Counted from the stretch's first letter, positions 22,975 through 36,133 are shown. The stretch: 64,000 nt of DNA from Asterella californica (GCA_036924285.1 JAYKYS010000009.1:15934001-15998000); one strand, 5' to 3'. Translations and numbers: made by a program. Notes: generated by a model not told the origin, from the letters alone.

Positions 22975-25848
22975 GTAAAATGGAAGCGTCAGATTACGAG
23001 AGAGGGCGTAGTGACACACGCTTTGGATACGAGGGTGTCTAAAGACGAGAAGGAAGAACTCGCAAACTGTCACGTGCAATCTTACGAGGTGGATAAGGGT
23101 AGAGGTCGTGAAGTGCATTTTGACGACGAAGAGCATAACGAGAGGTAGAGCTTGAGCATTACAATCATAGTCACTGGGTTCGAGCAACTACATAACTCTC
23201 ATGCGAGTGGGAGATTTGGAGGAATATTAATTGATCACGGGTCTGAAATCAACATCATGTCAGAAGACCTATACAAGAAGTGATAATGACACATCGATAC
23301 TGAGCATGGATGGATCATATGGACTGTCAACAACATCTGAGGAGATCTATATGGAGTATGTCCGGATGTTCTAATGCGGATTCATGATGTGACTATCGAG
23401 CAGAACTTCTTCACGCAAGATGTTACATAGTATTTGCTGATCCTCGGACAGTCATACATTATAGCTACGCAGATGGAAATGAGAGTTTTGGACGATGAAT
23501 CCATATATGCTAGGATCCGAAGTCAAGATGGGAGGAAGGCAGTGCAATTCTTAACTGTATCGTCAAACCACGAGTGTAATCAAGATTTCTTGAGAGAGAA
23601 TCTGCTTACAGAGGTGAGTGAAGATTTTAAGGATTTTTTATAGGTTCCACTATAGAGCGGGATTGTAGTGGTACGCTGGAGAAGGTACTCTTGCCAAAAG
23701 ATGAAAGTGTCTTTTATACAAGGTTTGTTCAATTTGGATCGTTGTATATACGGAGGTTGAAAAATTGAAAAGAAAAGAAAAAAAGATGTGTGCGTGAGAT
23801 TGAGGTTGGATTATGTGAGTTGGGTGAGTTAGAAAAAGATGAGTGGATTTCGGGTGTTTATCAAGAGGATGGATTGGAAGATTCGTTGAAGGAGATTACG
23901 TCGATGAGCTACGAAGAAGAAGATAAGTTCATGCATATTCATTCAAGGTAAGTTTATTTAATGATTTCAAGCACCAGAGGTTTGAATTGAGATGAAGTAC
24001 ACTACCGTCGATAATAAGATTAAACCAATAGTTGGACCTTTACCAAAAGATTTGAGGGATCAGGTTGAATGAGCATCAAAGGAGAAGAGTTTAGGAGATC
24101 CGATGAAGGTAGGGTATAAGTTCTCGAAAGCAACTTGAGGAACTTAAGGTTGGAATAGATGGTTCGCTTCTATCAGAGGAGGTGGTATTTTCAAGAAAAT
24201 GCTTTTACGACTTGGGAAAACATTTGGCTTCGAACTCATGAGATAGGGTGCATGGATCGATGGTCATCTTTATTGTATCACACATACCTTAGAACTTGAG
24301 GCATATTCTTATATCACGAGCACATTTGCCAAAGTTGATAGAGTTGTGAGAAGATGAGAATGAGGATCTTGGAGACATCTTTCGTGCCGTATTCTAGTCA
24401 GTGGTTTACAGTGTCAAAGAAGAACTGGTCATTGCGGTTCATTCAAGACATGTAGCCAATGAATGTTGTAATGATTAGAAATACTAGTGTTGGACCGATC
24501 ATGGATAAAATTTGCAGAGGCGTTTGCAAGAAGGGCGATCCATTTGATGAGAGATTCGTATTCTGGATACAATCAATTTCAGCTGGCAGAGGAAAGCAGG
24601 GCGTGACAACGGTACGTACACCATTGGGATTGGTTAAGATGTGCATGTTGTCACAAAGAGCTACGAACTCAATATCACACATGATGAACGGAATGAACAA
24701 AATGTTGAAGGACATACTCGAGAAGACTTGAAGGAAGGTTTGCAACTTCTTGATAAAAGTTCAAAGGTTTTGACTGCGTGCATGTTTTATCACATTCGGA
24801 TTCCTCACTATGCGCATGTGGCAGATCTATTGTTGAGGTTGTTGCGTAAAGGTCACATGTTCATATGGGATGAGGAGCATACAGAAGCAGTACAAAAACT
24901 GAAGTCGTTATTGTGGTCTCCTCTAGTGTTGGGAAGGATCGACTACAAGTGTAGTAGATTGATGGTTCTTATGGTGGATATCAGTCTAGTTGCAATTGGA
25001 TGGGTGGTATGGCAAGATGATGCTGAAAAGAATAGATTTGAGATTAAGTTCGGAGCGAAGGTGTTAAGTGCTCATCAACGTACTTGTCCACAAGTGAAAA
25101 GAGAACTGTGGAAAGGATCATTTCAACCATGAAGATTGAGAAGTAGTACTTGATGAAGCTTCAGTATTGATTGAAACATATTGCTTATCGTTACTGAAAA
25201 TGATTACTAATCAGATATTGCGATGCTACGATGGATTGTGTATATCAAATCATTGAATCTAGAATTTAGACACATCATAAAGAAGGATAATTGGTAGATA
25301 TGCTATCGCGAGCTAGGTATGATGGGGAGCAGGAGATGATGGATGACGTAGATGACGTGAGTGCAAAGTTCTACACTTTTGCACACAGAAGGAGGGAGGA
25401 TGAACTTCATGTTACAAGGCAGATTTCTATGTAACATGTCACTATGGATGATTTGTGATAAGGAGTGTCAATCGACGATGCTTAAAGAGTTTCATGGAAG
25501 CTTATGGCTAGACATCGAGAGATTTGGATCATCTTTACCAAGCTGAAGGAGCGGTACTGGTGAAAGAACATGTACAAGGATGTCATATCTTTCATCGAAT
25601 CATGTTTTTAACTTGTCAAATATATTACAATATTTGACATCGAGATGGATTGCACCCAACTTACTCATTGACGATTCACTTCAACTGGATCGTAGACTTG
25701 GTGATTATGCCGGTTGGGTTGTGACAAATGAGATATTTGGTGTTTGCTTGAGAGGATTTGTCGAACCAAGTTGAAAGAAGGACGCTTCGAATGAAGTCGA
25801 CAAAAGAGGTTTGTCGTTTCTTCTGGAGGAGATTTTTTGTGGATACGG
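22975..25848 (+). pseudogene. Decayed gypsy element E, gag to integrase (left part)
   Basis: Heavily mutated relative of elements A and C. It opens abruptly in late gag at about 22980, matching element C near 63515. Protease DHGSEINIMSEDLYK lies at about 23235-23280 and GQSYIIATQMEMR at 23450-23490. RT fingers (LRFIQDM, about 24440) and TTVRTPLGLVKMCM (about 24607) follow, then RNase H-like FGAKVLSAHQRTCPQVKREL (about 25050-25110) and the start of integrase to 25848 (VCRFL). Stops and frame changes occur throughout. Just upstream, 22.75-22.97 kb resembles the 3' end of the family LTR, so an internal deletion may have joined LTR to late gag. Confidence 0.8.
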
Positions 25849-27743
25849 TGTCGTGTGGTGGATCGGCTTTTACTTGAAAGTCAAATTTTAGATTTTCATA
25901 TTTTTGCTCCAAAGACGTTCATGGAGAGAAATAGCAATTTTTTTATCTACTTTCGGATCTACATTCTAAAGCACAGAGCTCGTTTTAAGGTTCTCATGAG
26001 TACTTCATGTATTTGGATGCTTAATGACGACGTTATGAGGTTCAAAAGATGAGAAAACAATCTAAGTCTTAGCTTGTCGGTGCTGATTGGGTATTTATGG
26101 TTTCTAGTGCTATACTAAGGGTGCAAAGGACCTGCTTGACTAGATTCTAGAGAGTTCACATATTGTGAAAATTGACATAAGGAGATGCTTAAAGGACTAG
26201 CTTGTATCTACGACTTGTCGATGGACATTTCGATGGACATTTCGAGAGATTAGGAGGTCTAACACATACGCGCAAGGTGACATTGGGTTCAGATCTGTGT
26301 ATGTGACGCATAAGATAAGATAGTTTGTGAAGAGGTGGATCGTGTTGGGTGTTCTGCGAGAAATTGAGATGTAGAGAGGGAAGATCAGAGTGCTTCTGTT
26401 GTCTACGAAAGAGAGTTGGACAGTTCGGACCGTTCGAACAGTTCGGGAGTCCAAACTTGTTGTTCTCATATCCATCATGATCGAAACATCGAGTTCTTCA
26501 AGAGGTTGAAGATGTTATGAAGTTTCATTAGACGAATTGAGAGATGTGAGAAAAAATGACTCACCGGGAGAAGATTTTCATCGATTTGTTTATCTGCGAG
26601 TTGGGGTTGAGTTGTTCTTCGTGATCGGTGGATAAGGGTCTTCATCTTTGGTGCTTATCGTGATCAAGGATTCTTCATCTTTGCATAGGAGGAGATCGCA
26701 CGTGGATTGGATTGTTGTGTTAGACGTGATGAGAGAGATTGAACCATGGACGATCGATTTATGCCAGATTTTTGCTTCTTACGACCAAATTTCTGATTAT
26801 ACTTCGTGAGGGGAACTCCAAACTGTTTGTTTGGGGTCTTGTAAGATTCAAGGTAGTCGGATCTACCTATGTGAGGAGACGGCTCTCAGATCAGACGACT
26901 TGTTTGAATGATGTGAGTGATTCTAGCTTGCATGGAGAAGATTTTAGAGATTCAGTCAAATACGACCGAAAGTTGGAGATATCCTTACTGTTGGAGATCG
27001 GATTTGAAGGTTACTTATTTCATCGAGGTGAAGAGAGTTGAGCTTATTCATATTTGAAGTTCCTTTGGAGAAAGGAAGAAGTTCCCAGATTGACGTTTTT
27101 CAAGTTCTTCGTTGCGGATTGGTGCCTACTTCGAGTTTTGAGTACAATCCTCTCTATACCGCTAGCTGCCTAGTTTGCACTGACAACTCTTAAGGGTTAA
27201 GGGTGATCTGACCATTGGACTAGTTGTATATTAAGCGATGACGGCGGTGCAATTTTAAGATTTGGATGTCGAGTTGCATTCTTTATATCTTAACTATGTG
27301 ATTTGTACTCACGAACCTCATGGATTAAAGGTGATCTAACCATTTGGGCTAGGATGTATTGAGCGGCAGTGTCCATACGACGATAGAGTTGCGTTTGTGG
27401 TTGTCACATAGAGTATTCAAGGTTTGAGTCACGAGACATCGGTGGAGCTTGTTGTTAGCAAATGAACGTTTCTTTTGCTTTCAGTTACATTTCAACCGTT
27501 CTTGTCTTAGGGTTGCGTTTGAAGACTTGATTAGAGATTTAGGGTGTGGTTTACAGACGGCTGGTGTTTGATCTCAATTTTGTAAGATAATATGAGTGTA
27601 CATAACGTGAGGTTGGATATTTGAAGGTCTCGTTCTCGTGGTTGTGTGTTTTATTCTCTTGTCTTGTTCTTGCACATGATATCTCCACAGCCATATACTC
27701 CGCGTATTCTTAGACAACTTTCACGTGCAAAATTTTTAAAGAT
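25849..27743 (+). repeat. Solo LTR (F) of the element C type inside element E integrase
   Basis: It starts TGTCGTGTGGTGGATCGGC, matching the start of the element C LTR (59845). It runs colinear with it for 1.9 kb, including GGGTTCAGATCTG (26284 versus 60447) and ATATCTCCACAGCCA near the end (27678 versus 61625). Integrase coding breaks off right before it (CGATACGG context) and resumes right after it (GATACGATAATGG), and GATACG is present at both edges. No internal region is present, so this is a solo LTR left by recombination. The right end is decayed and approximate. Confidence 0.75.
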
Positions 27744-28435
27744 ACGATAATGGATGCATGAGAAAGATTACTACGGACCAAAGAGAGTTGGATACGCACG
27801 AGGCTCGTGATTCCTTGCGAGGTGTAGGATGAAGTTGTCGCTTACAACTACCTACAAGTCTAAAGAGAACACGAAAAGCGAACATGGCCATTTGTCCTTT
27901 GTGAAAGCTTTGGTGAAAACTTGCAACAAAAGACCGCGTGAGTGGCATCGACTCTTATCATTTGCTTTATGAGCTAATCGCGTGACGCACAACTCGATGA
28001 TATGGTACATGCCCGTAGAGCTGATGACGGGTTATAAACCTATCATGTCAGTCAAGGAACACGTTTCGACATGGAGTGCGTTATCTTGGAAGGATATTCT
28101 GACAAGAGAAGAACGTTTGGCAATTCAAATTTGTCAACTCGAATGAAGATCTGAAGACGTTGATATCAATTTGGATAGACAAAAGAGGACACTACTATGA
28201 AACAAGACAAGATTCGATGAATGACGTCGACTAAAGCCTCCAGAGATCAAGGAGAATGATTGAGTCCTTGTCTATGACAACCAACACAACGCTTTGAAAA
28301 GCCTTTCAAGCGATGGTTTGAGTCGTATGTGATAGATAAGATGTTTAGTAACGCTACATACGAATTCGGTGGAGCAAAGTTGAAGATATCAATGATGTGT
28401 AAACGAGTGAAGATTTTCAAATGAAAGACAAAAAT
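27744..28435 (+). pseudogene. Element E integrase, right part
   Basis: Continuation of the integrase interrupted at 25848. GCMRKITTDQRELDTHEA corresponds to GCVRKITADRGELDSQEA of element A. Then VKALVKTC, EWHRL, NRVTHNSM and the segment equal to A's QKPVMPIEEVV follow in several frames. The sequence degrades beyond the C-terminal region near 28430. No 3' LTR of E is recognisable. Confidence 0.75.
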
Positions 28436-28552
28436 ATAAATCTCGAGAATCTTAACATTGAATTTGGATTCAAAAACATCAAAGATGAAGACAATAAAAA
28501 TAGACCAAAAAAATTTGATGAAATTGTAAGAGATGCCAATCCACTCTTTGGT

Positions 28553-28760
28553 TACAATTTGTTTTGATGCATGTCAAAAAATATACGCGTTTAGAAAAAG
28601 TAGATGTCTTTGATTCACTCTTTGGTTTTGTTTGTTTTGATGCATGTCAAATGTGTTTGTTTTGATACATGTCAAAAGATGTCCATGTTTAAAAAATTAG
28701 TTTGTGTTTGTTTTGATGCAAGTCAAAGGAAGTCCATGTTTAAAAAAAATGGATGTCAAG
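28553..28760. repeat. Irregular tandem repeat
   Basis: Four to five copies of TTTGTTTTGATGCATGTCAAA, spaced 30-90 bp, interleaved with GTCCATGTTTAAAAAA. No coding or known element signature. Confidence 0.65.
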
Positions 28761-28979
28761 TTATTGCCGGACTAGGATGTGAAACCAGCACCTTAAAAAA
28801 ACTATTTACTCAACTTACTGCAATATAATTTTTACAACTACGTTAGATAGATCTTGACAAAAAGACCAACATTGATGTTTTAAACTCTTGACGCGTCATG
28901 ATGCTGATGTGATAGATAGCACTACCGATGACATGACAAACTGGATCGATTCTTACCTGAAAATCAAAAACCAATGCTA

Positions 28980-29300
28980 GACAAGAACTTTTATACATAA
29001 CTTGCCTCAGGTAGTAGGTTTATATATCTTGCTAAGGCAAGAGGCTAGTTTCAGCCGAAATAGGTATTCTATACATGTTTCAGCTGTAGGTTTAGGCAAG
29101 GGCTGGTTTATAAAACCAGCCTTGGCTACTAACTTAGGCCCTGAGGTTGAGTTATAGTTGAAACTAAAGCTAAATCGGGCATAAGAGTTTAAATAAGAGG
29201 TTGATTTATAAAACCTTTACCCAAAGCTTCTCGAAACAGCTATTCTATACCGGACAGATTTCGCAGACTTGCATAGAGTAGAACATTTCCGCTCTTCGTA
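28980..29300. repeat. Foldback-rich segment with palindrome
   Basis: A palindrome at 29101-29121 (arms GGCTGGTTT and AAACCAGCC) is flanked by related repeats such as TTTATAAAACC at 29204. The layout suggests a short MITE-like element, but terminal repeats and target duplication were not identified. Confidence 0.45.
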
Positions 29301-29435
29301 GAGACTTCGTGATCTTCTGTACACCTACATTTCAAAGTAACTGTATTTTATGTCCCTACCATTCACTGGAAACAACTTTACAAGTATACTATTATCCTCG
29401 ATGAGAGTTGAACCCAACATTGCTGGCATGTCCAA

Positions 29436-29477
29436 CGAGGATTCATTTCTCTCATAATAGAGAGAAATGAATCCTCG
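29436..29477. repeat. Perfect 18-bp inverted repeat, 6-nt loop
   Basis: CGAGGATTCATTTCTCTC (29436-29453) and its exact complement (29460-29477) around ATAATA. It would fold into a stable hairpin in RNA or DNA. It is not followed by a T run, and no gene ends here. Confidence 0.9.
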
Positions 29478-31530
29478 AGGGAGAGGCAAGAGCTAATAAA
29501 ATAATTGAAAATAGAAATGACTCGTAACCAAAATGCCAAAAAATCAGAAGACCATGTACAGAGTCGAAATTACAGATACAGAACTAAGGAACATAGCCCA
29601 CGTGAGTTTCTCCTGGAAGCTCATAGGTAGTCTGAACTGCAGACTGTAAATCTGCTGGAACTGTTTCCGTTCGGACCAATCAACACAATCAGCAAGCTGC
29701 TTGCACACCTGATAACATTTTCTCTTCGGTTCTTTCTCAGAAAATGACCAACACGCACACAACAGAAAAGGTTCAACTTCCATTTCCAAGGAAGCGGCAA
29801 AGGAGTCACAAACAACAACATAAGCAGGAAACCAAGTTCTCGCGCGAGAGAGATCAATCGACTTGGCCTTCCTCCGTCTGCCTTCAGCATGATCAACAAG
29901 TAAAAAACAAGTAAAAAAGACCAAGAAAACTTCCAAACCCCCTCAAGAACACGTCGAACTACGGAAGACTCCAAAAGTCTTGTACAGAATCGTCATGGGT
30001 GGCCATCTAAGAACCTTCACCCCCACTGGACTTGAGCAACTCATAATGAGCAACAGAGACAGACAAATACAAGCGAAACAAAAGATTGTGCGCTCTTGTT
30101 CTAACTATGCATAGTCGGTATCACAGCGGGTCGAACGCTACACAGTGGATTTCTTGACTCAAAATCCGTTAGCAACTGCGTCCACAATGGATGATACCAC
30201 CCAACGATGGACCACCGGCCAAGCCAAGAAAGCTCGTTGTATGGAACACTACTCACATAGAAGAGAACTTATCTGGCAGCCAGAGGAAACAAGGGCTGGT
30301 CGAGAAAGAAACTGCTGCCAATCAAAACAACTCCTGTGGGTGATACTCCACCAGCCAAGCGAGAAGAACTCCACCACCAAGGTTGGATAATATCGAGCCA
30401 CAACCACTCTCAAAAAGTAAGCCTAGCGGACCAGTGTCAAAAAAGTACAGTGAAAAAAACCAGCGATGGTCCACTCAAAGTCAGTTTCTCATGATCATGC
30501 GAAGACGAATGCTCAAACCGTCACACCACCGACAGGAATCAAAGCAGTCCGAAGTTCAAACGCGGTGATGGATCCGCAGATATGATAGCCCACCACGAGA
30601 TCCACACCACAAAAAACAAAAAGGCTGCAGTTGCACAGGAAGTCTAATGTCGAGATCTCGATAGCCTCCAAACAGGTCTTGAAACACGCTAGCACGTCAA
30701 ACTCATGAAGAGCGACGGATCCCTGTAACCCACTTGTTGTGTGAACCCTAGACCTGGAGTGCCAGCCCTCGACTTCCTGGCTCTCACCTCGCTCCGGCAA
30801 ACCCTTCCGCTCGAGTCTGGAACAATGAAAGGATCCACGTGGAAGGCATGGCCCTCTAATAGTGGTACCTGTGGTTTAAGGCAAAAACGCTTTAAGTGAC
30901 AAGGAATACAAGGATACAAGAGAACTGGGGTTTTATATATGGCATAAAGAAAACTAAAAGTTTTTATATTTCCATTTGAGGTTTAAGGCAAAAACCCTCT
31001 AAGTGATCAGGAATACAAGAGAATAGGAACTGAGGCTTTATGTATGGCATAAGGCTCTGTAAAGAGAGCTTTACATGATGTAAGGACCTCCCCGAGGCAA
31101 TAGCGAAGAAAAGTTAACCCGCATATACTATAAAGCTCACCTTGTCTAACGTTCCGCGACATAAATTACAGTTGAGAAATACAAATTTCTTAGCATTCTT
31201 ATAGATAATATGTATATACATTTTCAAATTATCCATAATCTAGTCTTCCATTATGATACATGTCACAGCCTTATGCTTATATGATGATATGTCTTACAAA
31301 CAATTATTTGCTTGGTCAGCCCATGCGCCGATTTTTTAACTTGACAGGGCTCTTGCGCCAAAGACGTTTCTGGGTCAGTTCCATGACTGGTTATTGTATG
31401 TACTCGATCACACGTCACAATTTATGTACATGTGATATGTACATGTGGTTACGACAAGATGATGTAGAGTGACTGACATGATCTGAGCATGACGTACAAA
31501 ATGTAGAGACTTGCCATTTTTTTATTCAAC
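29478..31530. other. No recognisable gene; contains a roughly 107-bp tandem duplication
   Basis: Frames on both strands between 29.5 and 30.9 kb (longest 130 codons, minus strand) show no family motif. 30869-31060 contains two copies of a unit beginning GGTTTAAGGCAAAAAC and ending TATGGCATAA, about 107 bp apart. The rest to 31.5 kb is featureless. Confidence 0.4.
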
Positions 31531-32207
31531 GTGAATGCGAAAAACACGAACACTATGTGGACTCTGCGACTGCGATGCTCTTTTGCATGCTGTGAGTTTA
31601 ACGACGCAATGCATACGTTGATACAGTTCGAGCAGCAACTGACACATAAGGTGTTGGTGGCATATTGGATCGAATGCTATGTGACTGTGTTACATCCAAG
31701 CAATAACGGGTTAGTGATAGTGGATGTATGTAAATGCGGCCTAGATGTCGACATCGATTCTAAGTTGAAGAGAATCATCGATGTAGATCGCATTGTCAAT
31801 CAAACCTGTCACAAAAGGAATAACGATTTGGTGTGTCCTTGTACGATATATCTCGCGTTGGGACATCATTCTAGAAACTATTTCATTTTAACGTAGCCAC
31901 CATTGCAAGCAAGTGTTTTATGCAATTGGAGGCTGATCAGTTTAGCTTGTTCACGCAATCTGAACAGATATTACACCTGGAGGGATTTCAGCAAGGAGGA
32001 TGGCTTGTGCGGGTGTCGTGGAATCCAAGATCAAAGACGAGACAGATTATAGATGTGCGGCGACCCTACACTTACACGGCGAGGTACAATGCGAGCTGCT
32101 TCATGGAGCAAGTTTCTATTTCGGAGCTAACAATGCCAGAGGACTATTTAATAGACACGTACACTGCTGTTTCGACTGAACTGGAATCTGCAAAAGTGGA
32201 GTTTTGA
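31531..32207 (+). pseudogene. Unidentified reading frames upstream of the OB-fold-like frame
   Basis: Two consecutive frames, 31531-31896 (121 residues) and 31920-32207 (95 residues), each closed by a stop. The first contains VLVAYWIECYVTVLHPSNNG, a beta-rich pattern that could be part of an OB fold. The second ends in an acidic, possibly helical stretch. No family is recognised. They are listed because they lie in line with 32422-32964 and may be earlier parts of the same broken gene or element. Confidence 0.25.
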
Positions 32208-32421
32208 ACGCTCAGACGAGTTTAAGAAGAACATCAGAAGAATTACACGAAGCGAAGCGAGCCGTGAATGGTGCCTTGGAGAATGTGTTTATTGCAGAAA
32301 CGACGATAGAGTCAGTGCTTGATATGATTGCTCGGCTGCAGTCAGTACAATAGAGACAGGAAGGTAGTTTATCAATATTATGATTTTCTTTGAGTCAGAG
32401 GTCGATTGAAGCGATTGTAGA

Positions 32422-32964
32422 ATGTCGGCTGATTGTTTGCAATCACCCAATGCAGCCTTGTGTGAAAAGAGAAGTGGAACCTTTGGATCGATCACATGTC
32501 ATGTCGGTAATCACTTGGTGAGAGAAGCGTTTCCTTGGAGATATGTCTATGAAGAATGTTCTTATTGCTTCTCTAGTGAAATGCGTTGCTTGGTTAGTAG
32601 ACGGAAGTCGATAACGTGTCATCATGTCTCGTCTTCTGTAAAAGTTTTTAGGTTTGAGATATTTGTTAGCGACGGGTCTTTGAGCGGCCTACCATTGCAG
32701 CTGACTGTTTTTGACGAGGTGCAAGAATTGGTGAGGATGGTAGCGACAGATTTTCAGGTCATGCCTGAGAGCCATCAGATGGCAATCATTACAGATCGAA
32801 TTCTGATCTTTCCTTGTGTGCGTTTATGGATTCGAGCCAATGACAGCAAGTTGACAGTTTCTCAACTTCGGATGGTAGACTATATTCCACGTTCATCTCA
32901 GACTACCACTGTCATCTGCGAGTCTACTGAAGTTTCAGAGATAAGACCGTCTAATTCTTCTTGA
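32422..32964 (+). pseudogene. OB-fold/RPA1 C-terminal-like frame
   Basis: Open frame of 180 residues. YEECSYC, then CHH after about 18 residues, is followed by VFRFEIFVSDGSLSG and LTVFDEVQELVRMVATDF. This resembles the zinc ribbon plus OB fold of the large RPA subunit (DBD-C) and of RPA-like proteins carried by Helitrons. Such domains bind single-stranded DNA. One zinc ligand of the usual set is not evident. No helicase or Rep motif was seen nearby, so it is either a host RPA-like fragment or a mobile-element remnant. The assignment is by pattern memory only. Confidence 0.35.
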
Positions 32965-34204
32965 TGTGAGAAGAAAATTTCCTAAGAGGAGTTTGAAGAT
33001 TTCTGTCGAACTTTGGCAGAAGTGAAACTTAGTGTTGACGAGTTGAGTGGCACACGGAAGACACTTGCAGAAGTACATTCAAAACCGACAAAGTGAAGAC
33101 AACAATGATGTGGTATAGCAGAGTTTAGTTGTTACGCTGACTCGAAACATTTATGAAAATTTTTTTTTATCTCTGAGACTCGCTTTTCTCGACTCCGCTG
33201 TATGGTTTATATTAGAACTCTTTTGTGATACATGATGAACATGTGCTGGGACGTTTGTTATCTTGTATTCAATTTTGATTGCTCTAGCACCACCATCGTG
33301 TTGTTGTACTCATGCATCTCTATTATGTACATTTGGTAAAATTAAGTTGTGCATCCACGAGCTCTAAGCTTCAAAAAAACGTTATTTTGATGGCCCTTGG
33401 AGTTGCGAAAGATGCATACCGGTGCACTGGGCAAGGCAATCAGGCTGAAAGAAGACGAGTCTGAGATTAATTTGGTGCTCAGTCTGTCAGTGACTTTTCA
33501 GCTTGGGAACTACATAACGCTCCGAGTAAATAAACGAGTGTAGCCAAGCAGGAGGTCCATGTACGTCTGTCATTTCTTTCAGTTCAAGTTGGAGTCATGA
33601 CTCACATTTGTTTCTCTTGAACAATTGTAACTTCGACGTTGTAACTTCACGGTGTTCATATGATGCCCATAATCCAAGCAACACTTATCCGGTGCAATAG
33701 CTTATCTTTCCTGGACAAGTCCATCTTTCCTGGACAAGTCTCCATACTATCGAGAGATAAAACCACTGGGGAGTTGCGGATTCAGCTACGTATATACATA
33801 CATGATAAGTTTTTCTCATGCGTATATCTCATGATTAGAGCAAAAATCATGTTTGTGTCATTCCACACCCACTCGAACTTCAAACTATCGGACCAAGTTA
33901 CCAACTGCAAGAAACGAAACACTTTTCACAATCGACTATGAAGTGATCCGATTTGATATCCCATAGAAAATCAGCAGGGCTTGACAAACAAAGCTAAGAC
34001 AACACACAAGCTATCGATAAAGACTCTCTTATGTCCAACTGAAAAGAAGAGAAGTGAAAAGAAAATCTTGTTACTGGGAGCTAGTCCAAAGTGAATGCTT
34101 TATTTATTATCGAGTACCAAGTGAAATCTATCGATATACACCTAAATACATTCGCTTATCGATATCAAGGCTAGATTGTAAAGCGATTAGACCCAAGGAA
34201 GCCC
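32965..34204. other. No gene seen
   Basis: Short frames only. There is a 19-bp direct repeat (ATCTTTCCTGGACAAGTC) at about 33703-33741. 33.1-33.4 kb is T-rich. Confidence 0.35.
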
Positions 34205-34675
34205 ACAGTCCTCGCAATCATCAAGACATGGAAATTCAAAATCTACAGCTTCGCACAAACAAAAATTGATCTTGTAGAGTTCTCTCACAGCGAAAAGTTA
34301 CATAATCAAGTCTTTCACAACCAGCCTATGCTCGACATGACCCACCACAGCAAAGCTTCCAATGATACACATCGACAACTCAAAAATAGAAAAGAAGGGC
34401 ACATCTTCATCGGTGTAATCTGCATCGATATGTCACTCCATGCAAACTCGATGCAACTCAGAGAACTGCTCCTCCAACTCCTTCGGTGAAATTCGCTTCG
34501 ACGTTGAGAGGTTCTCGCTTGCAGTCTGCCAATCTTCTGATTCCAAGACGCGCATGAGTCTTACTGATCTCTGAACTGATTTCTGAACTGAGGACTCAGA
34601 ATCCAACGTCCACATCGGTCGACCTACATGACAACTAGCGGTTCGAATAAGATGTGAGTACCTCACAACCAACAA
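34205..34675 (-). pseudogene. Copy 1 of an unidentified duplicated protein fragment
   Basis: The minus strand encodes RVLESEDWQTASENLSTSKR, PKELEEQFSELHRVCMEWY and ELSMCIIGSFAVV (all within 34675-34330). After a gap comes EFPCLDDCEDCGLPW (about 34235-34190). The same blocks in the same order occur on the + strand at 58735-59110. Conserved blocks separated by an unconserved spacer suggest exons around an intron or a decayed spacer. The CxxDCxxCG pattern could bind metal. I do not recognise the family. An in-frame stop follows CME in this copy. Confidence 0.5.
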
Positions 34676-36133
34676 GAAGTCTGTTAAAAGTTCTAAAACT
34701 CAAAAGTCCAATGGAAAATCTTTATAACGAGAAATATGTATACACACCCATCTTTCAGCAGCAAACTTCGAAGATAAGTGAGTAGTCCCGTTCATACTAT
34801 CTATACTTGGCAGCGTACTCAGCAGCTTAAGTGTAAGAGCTTATCGATCATATTCAATCACGATAATCTCAAACAAAGACAACTGACGGACGAAGCGAGC
34901 GGAGACCTGATGAATTTACCTACTCTCTTTCACTATAAAACCATCGACCGTAGTTACCGTCTCAAATCGTCATGACGTTGCACTTGAAGGGAAAATTTAC
35001 TTTTTCTTCGTGGTCAGTCAGTGCTAAACGTGAAGGATTTCAAACACGTACATAGTCTAACCAAACGATGCTAAGTAGCCCTGGTAGCGCAATACTAGCA
35101 CACCACCAAAGATACAAGAACTCCGTAGTTCAAAGAGAAAATGAAATTCAAATGTTGGTGGATCGTGGCTATATTCGAACCACGATCCGTGCGATAGAGA
35201 GCGACTCCAAAAAACTCTCTATGACCACATGAAGACAAATAGATGAAGTAGGTCGAAGTAACAATAGATAAAGCAGAGAAAAGTAAGCATAGACGAAGCA
35301 TGTCGAAGTTCGAAGCTAATCTATTCCAGCTAGGTCCTTCCTCGAGAAGTACTTATGATTTATGCGGCAGAGATCCACTCGTTCGATGATCCTATACTTG
35401 GCAGCGTAGTCGGCAGCTTCCTTGACAGCAATGCTGCAAGACCCGCCGTTCCACGAGCTCAATAAAGTTTCTCTGGCTCAACCTCGTCAATGTTGCTCAC
35501 ATGTGTTCATACAAAGCAATGTGCATGTACCCGTAAGTCACTATACTCTGTTCTTCAACCGAAAAGTCTAAACACGACCATGAACTCATAACAGATACAG
35601 TCAAATTCAACAAGGTATTCTTGCACTGTAGACTTAGGAATTAACGAACCATTGTGGATCGAATAAGAGCAACATGCATTGCTCCACGAGTTTCAAGAAT
35701 TCGGGCAACATACCGTCGTCTTCAAGAATTTGGACAACATATCGTTTGGTACTCCGAAGTCTCCGGAGCAGGTTAAGAAACGAGTGAACCATGCCATATA
35801 ACTTAACTCCGAAGCAGGTTAAGAAATGAGTGAACCATGACATGTAGCATACTTCTGAAGCAGGTTAAAGAAGATTAAAGAACAAGTTAAAGGTCCAAGA
35901 CAGAATTATCTGTGAACAGAGTGAAGTATCTCGGTGGTCTAGGTGAAAGAAGAGAGTCCACATATTAAGGGCTTTAATATTACAGCCTCTATTTTTCAGT
36001 CTCCTTCCGTCTCAATCTGAATCAAGAAGTTTGACATGCATCAACGTCCAATGTTGAAAGAAACTTCATATAACGCTTACAGGTTCCCGTCATCCAGAAG
36101 TGGAACAATCCTCTCAATAAAGCTTGGACATAC
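34676..36133. other. No gene recognised
   Basis: The block TATACTTGGCAGCGTA (about 34802 and 35391) is repeated. On the minus strand the second copy reads SIAVKEAADYAAKYRI, which looks protein-coding but is not identified. Two overlapping near-copies of a roughly 60-bp unit (TTCTGAAGCAGGTTAAG) lie at about 35760-35890. Confidence 0.3.

Noticed and set aside
29544..29974. Membrane-protein gene on the minus strand (117 and 130 codons)
   Set aside because: Two overlapping frames, no family motif, and no splice-supported continuation.
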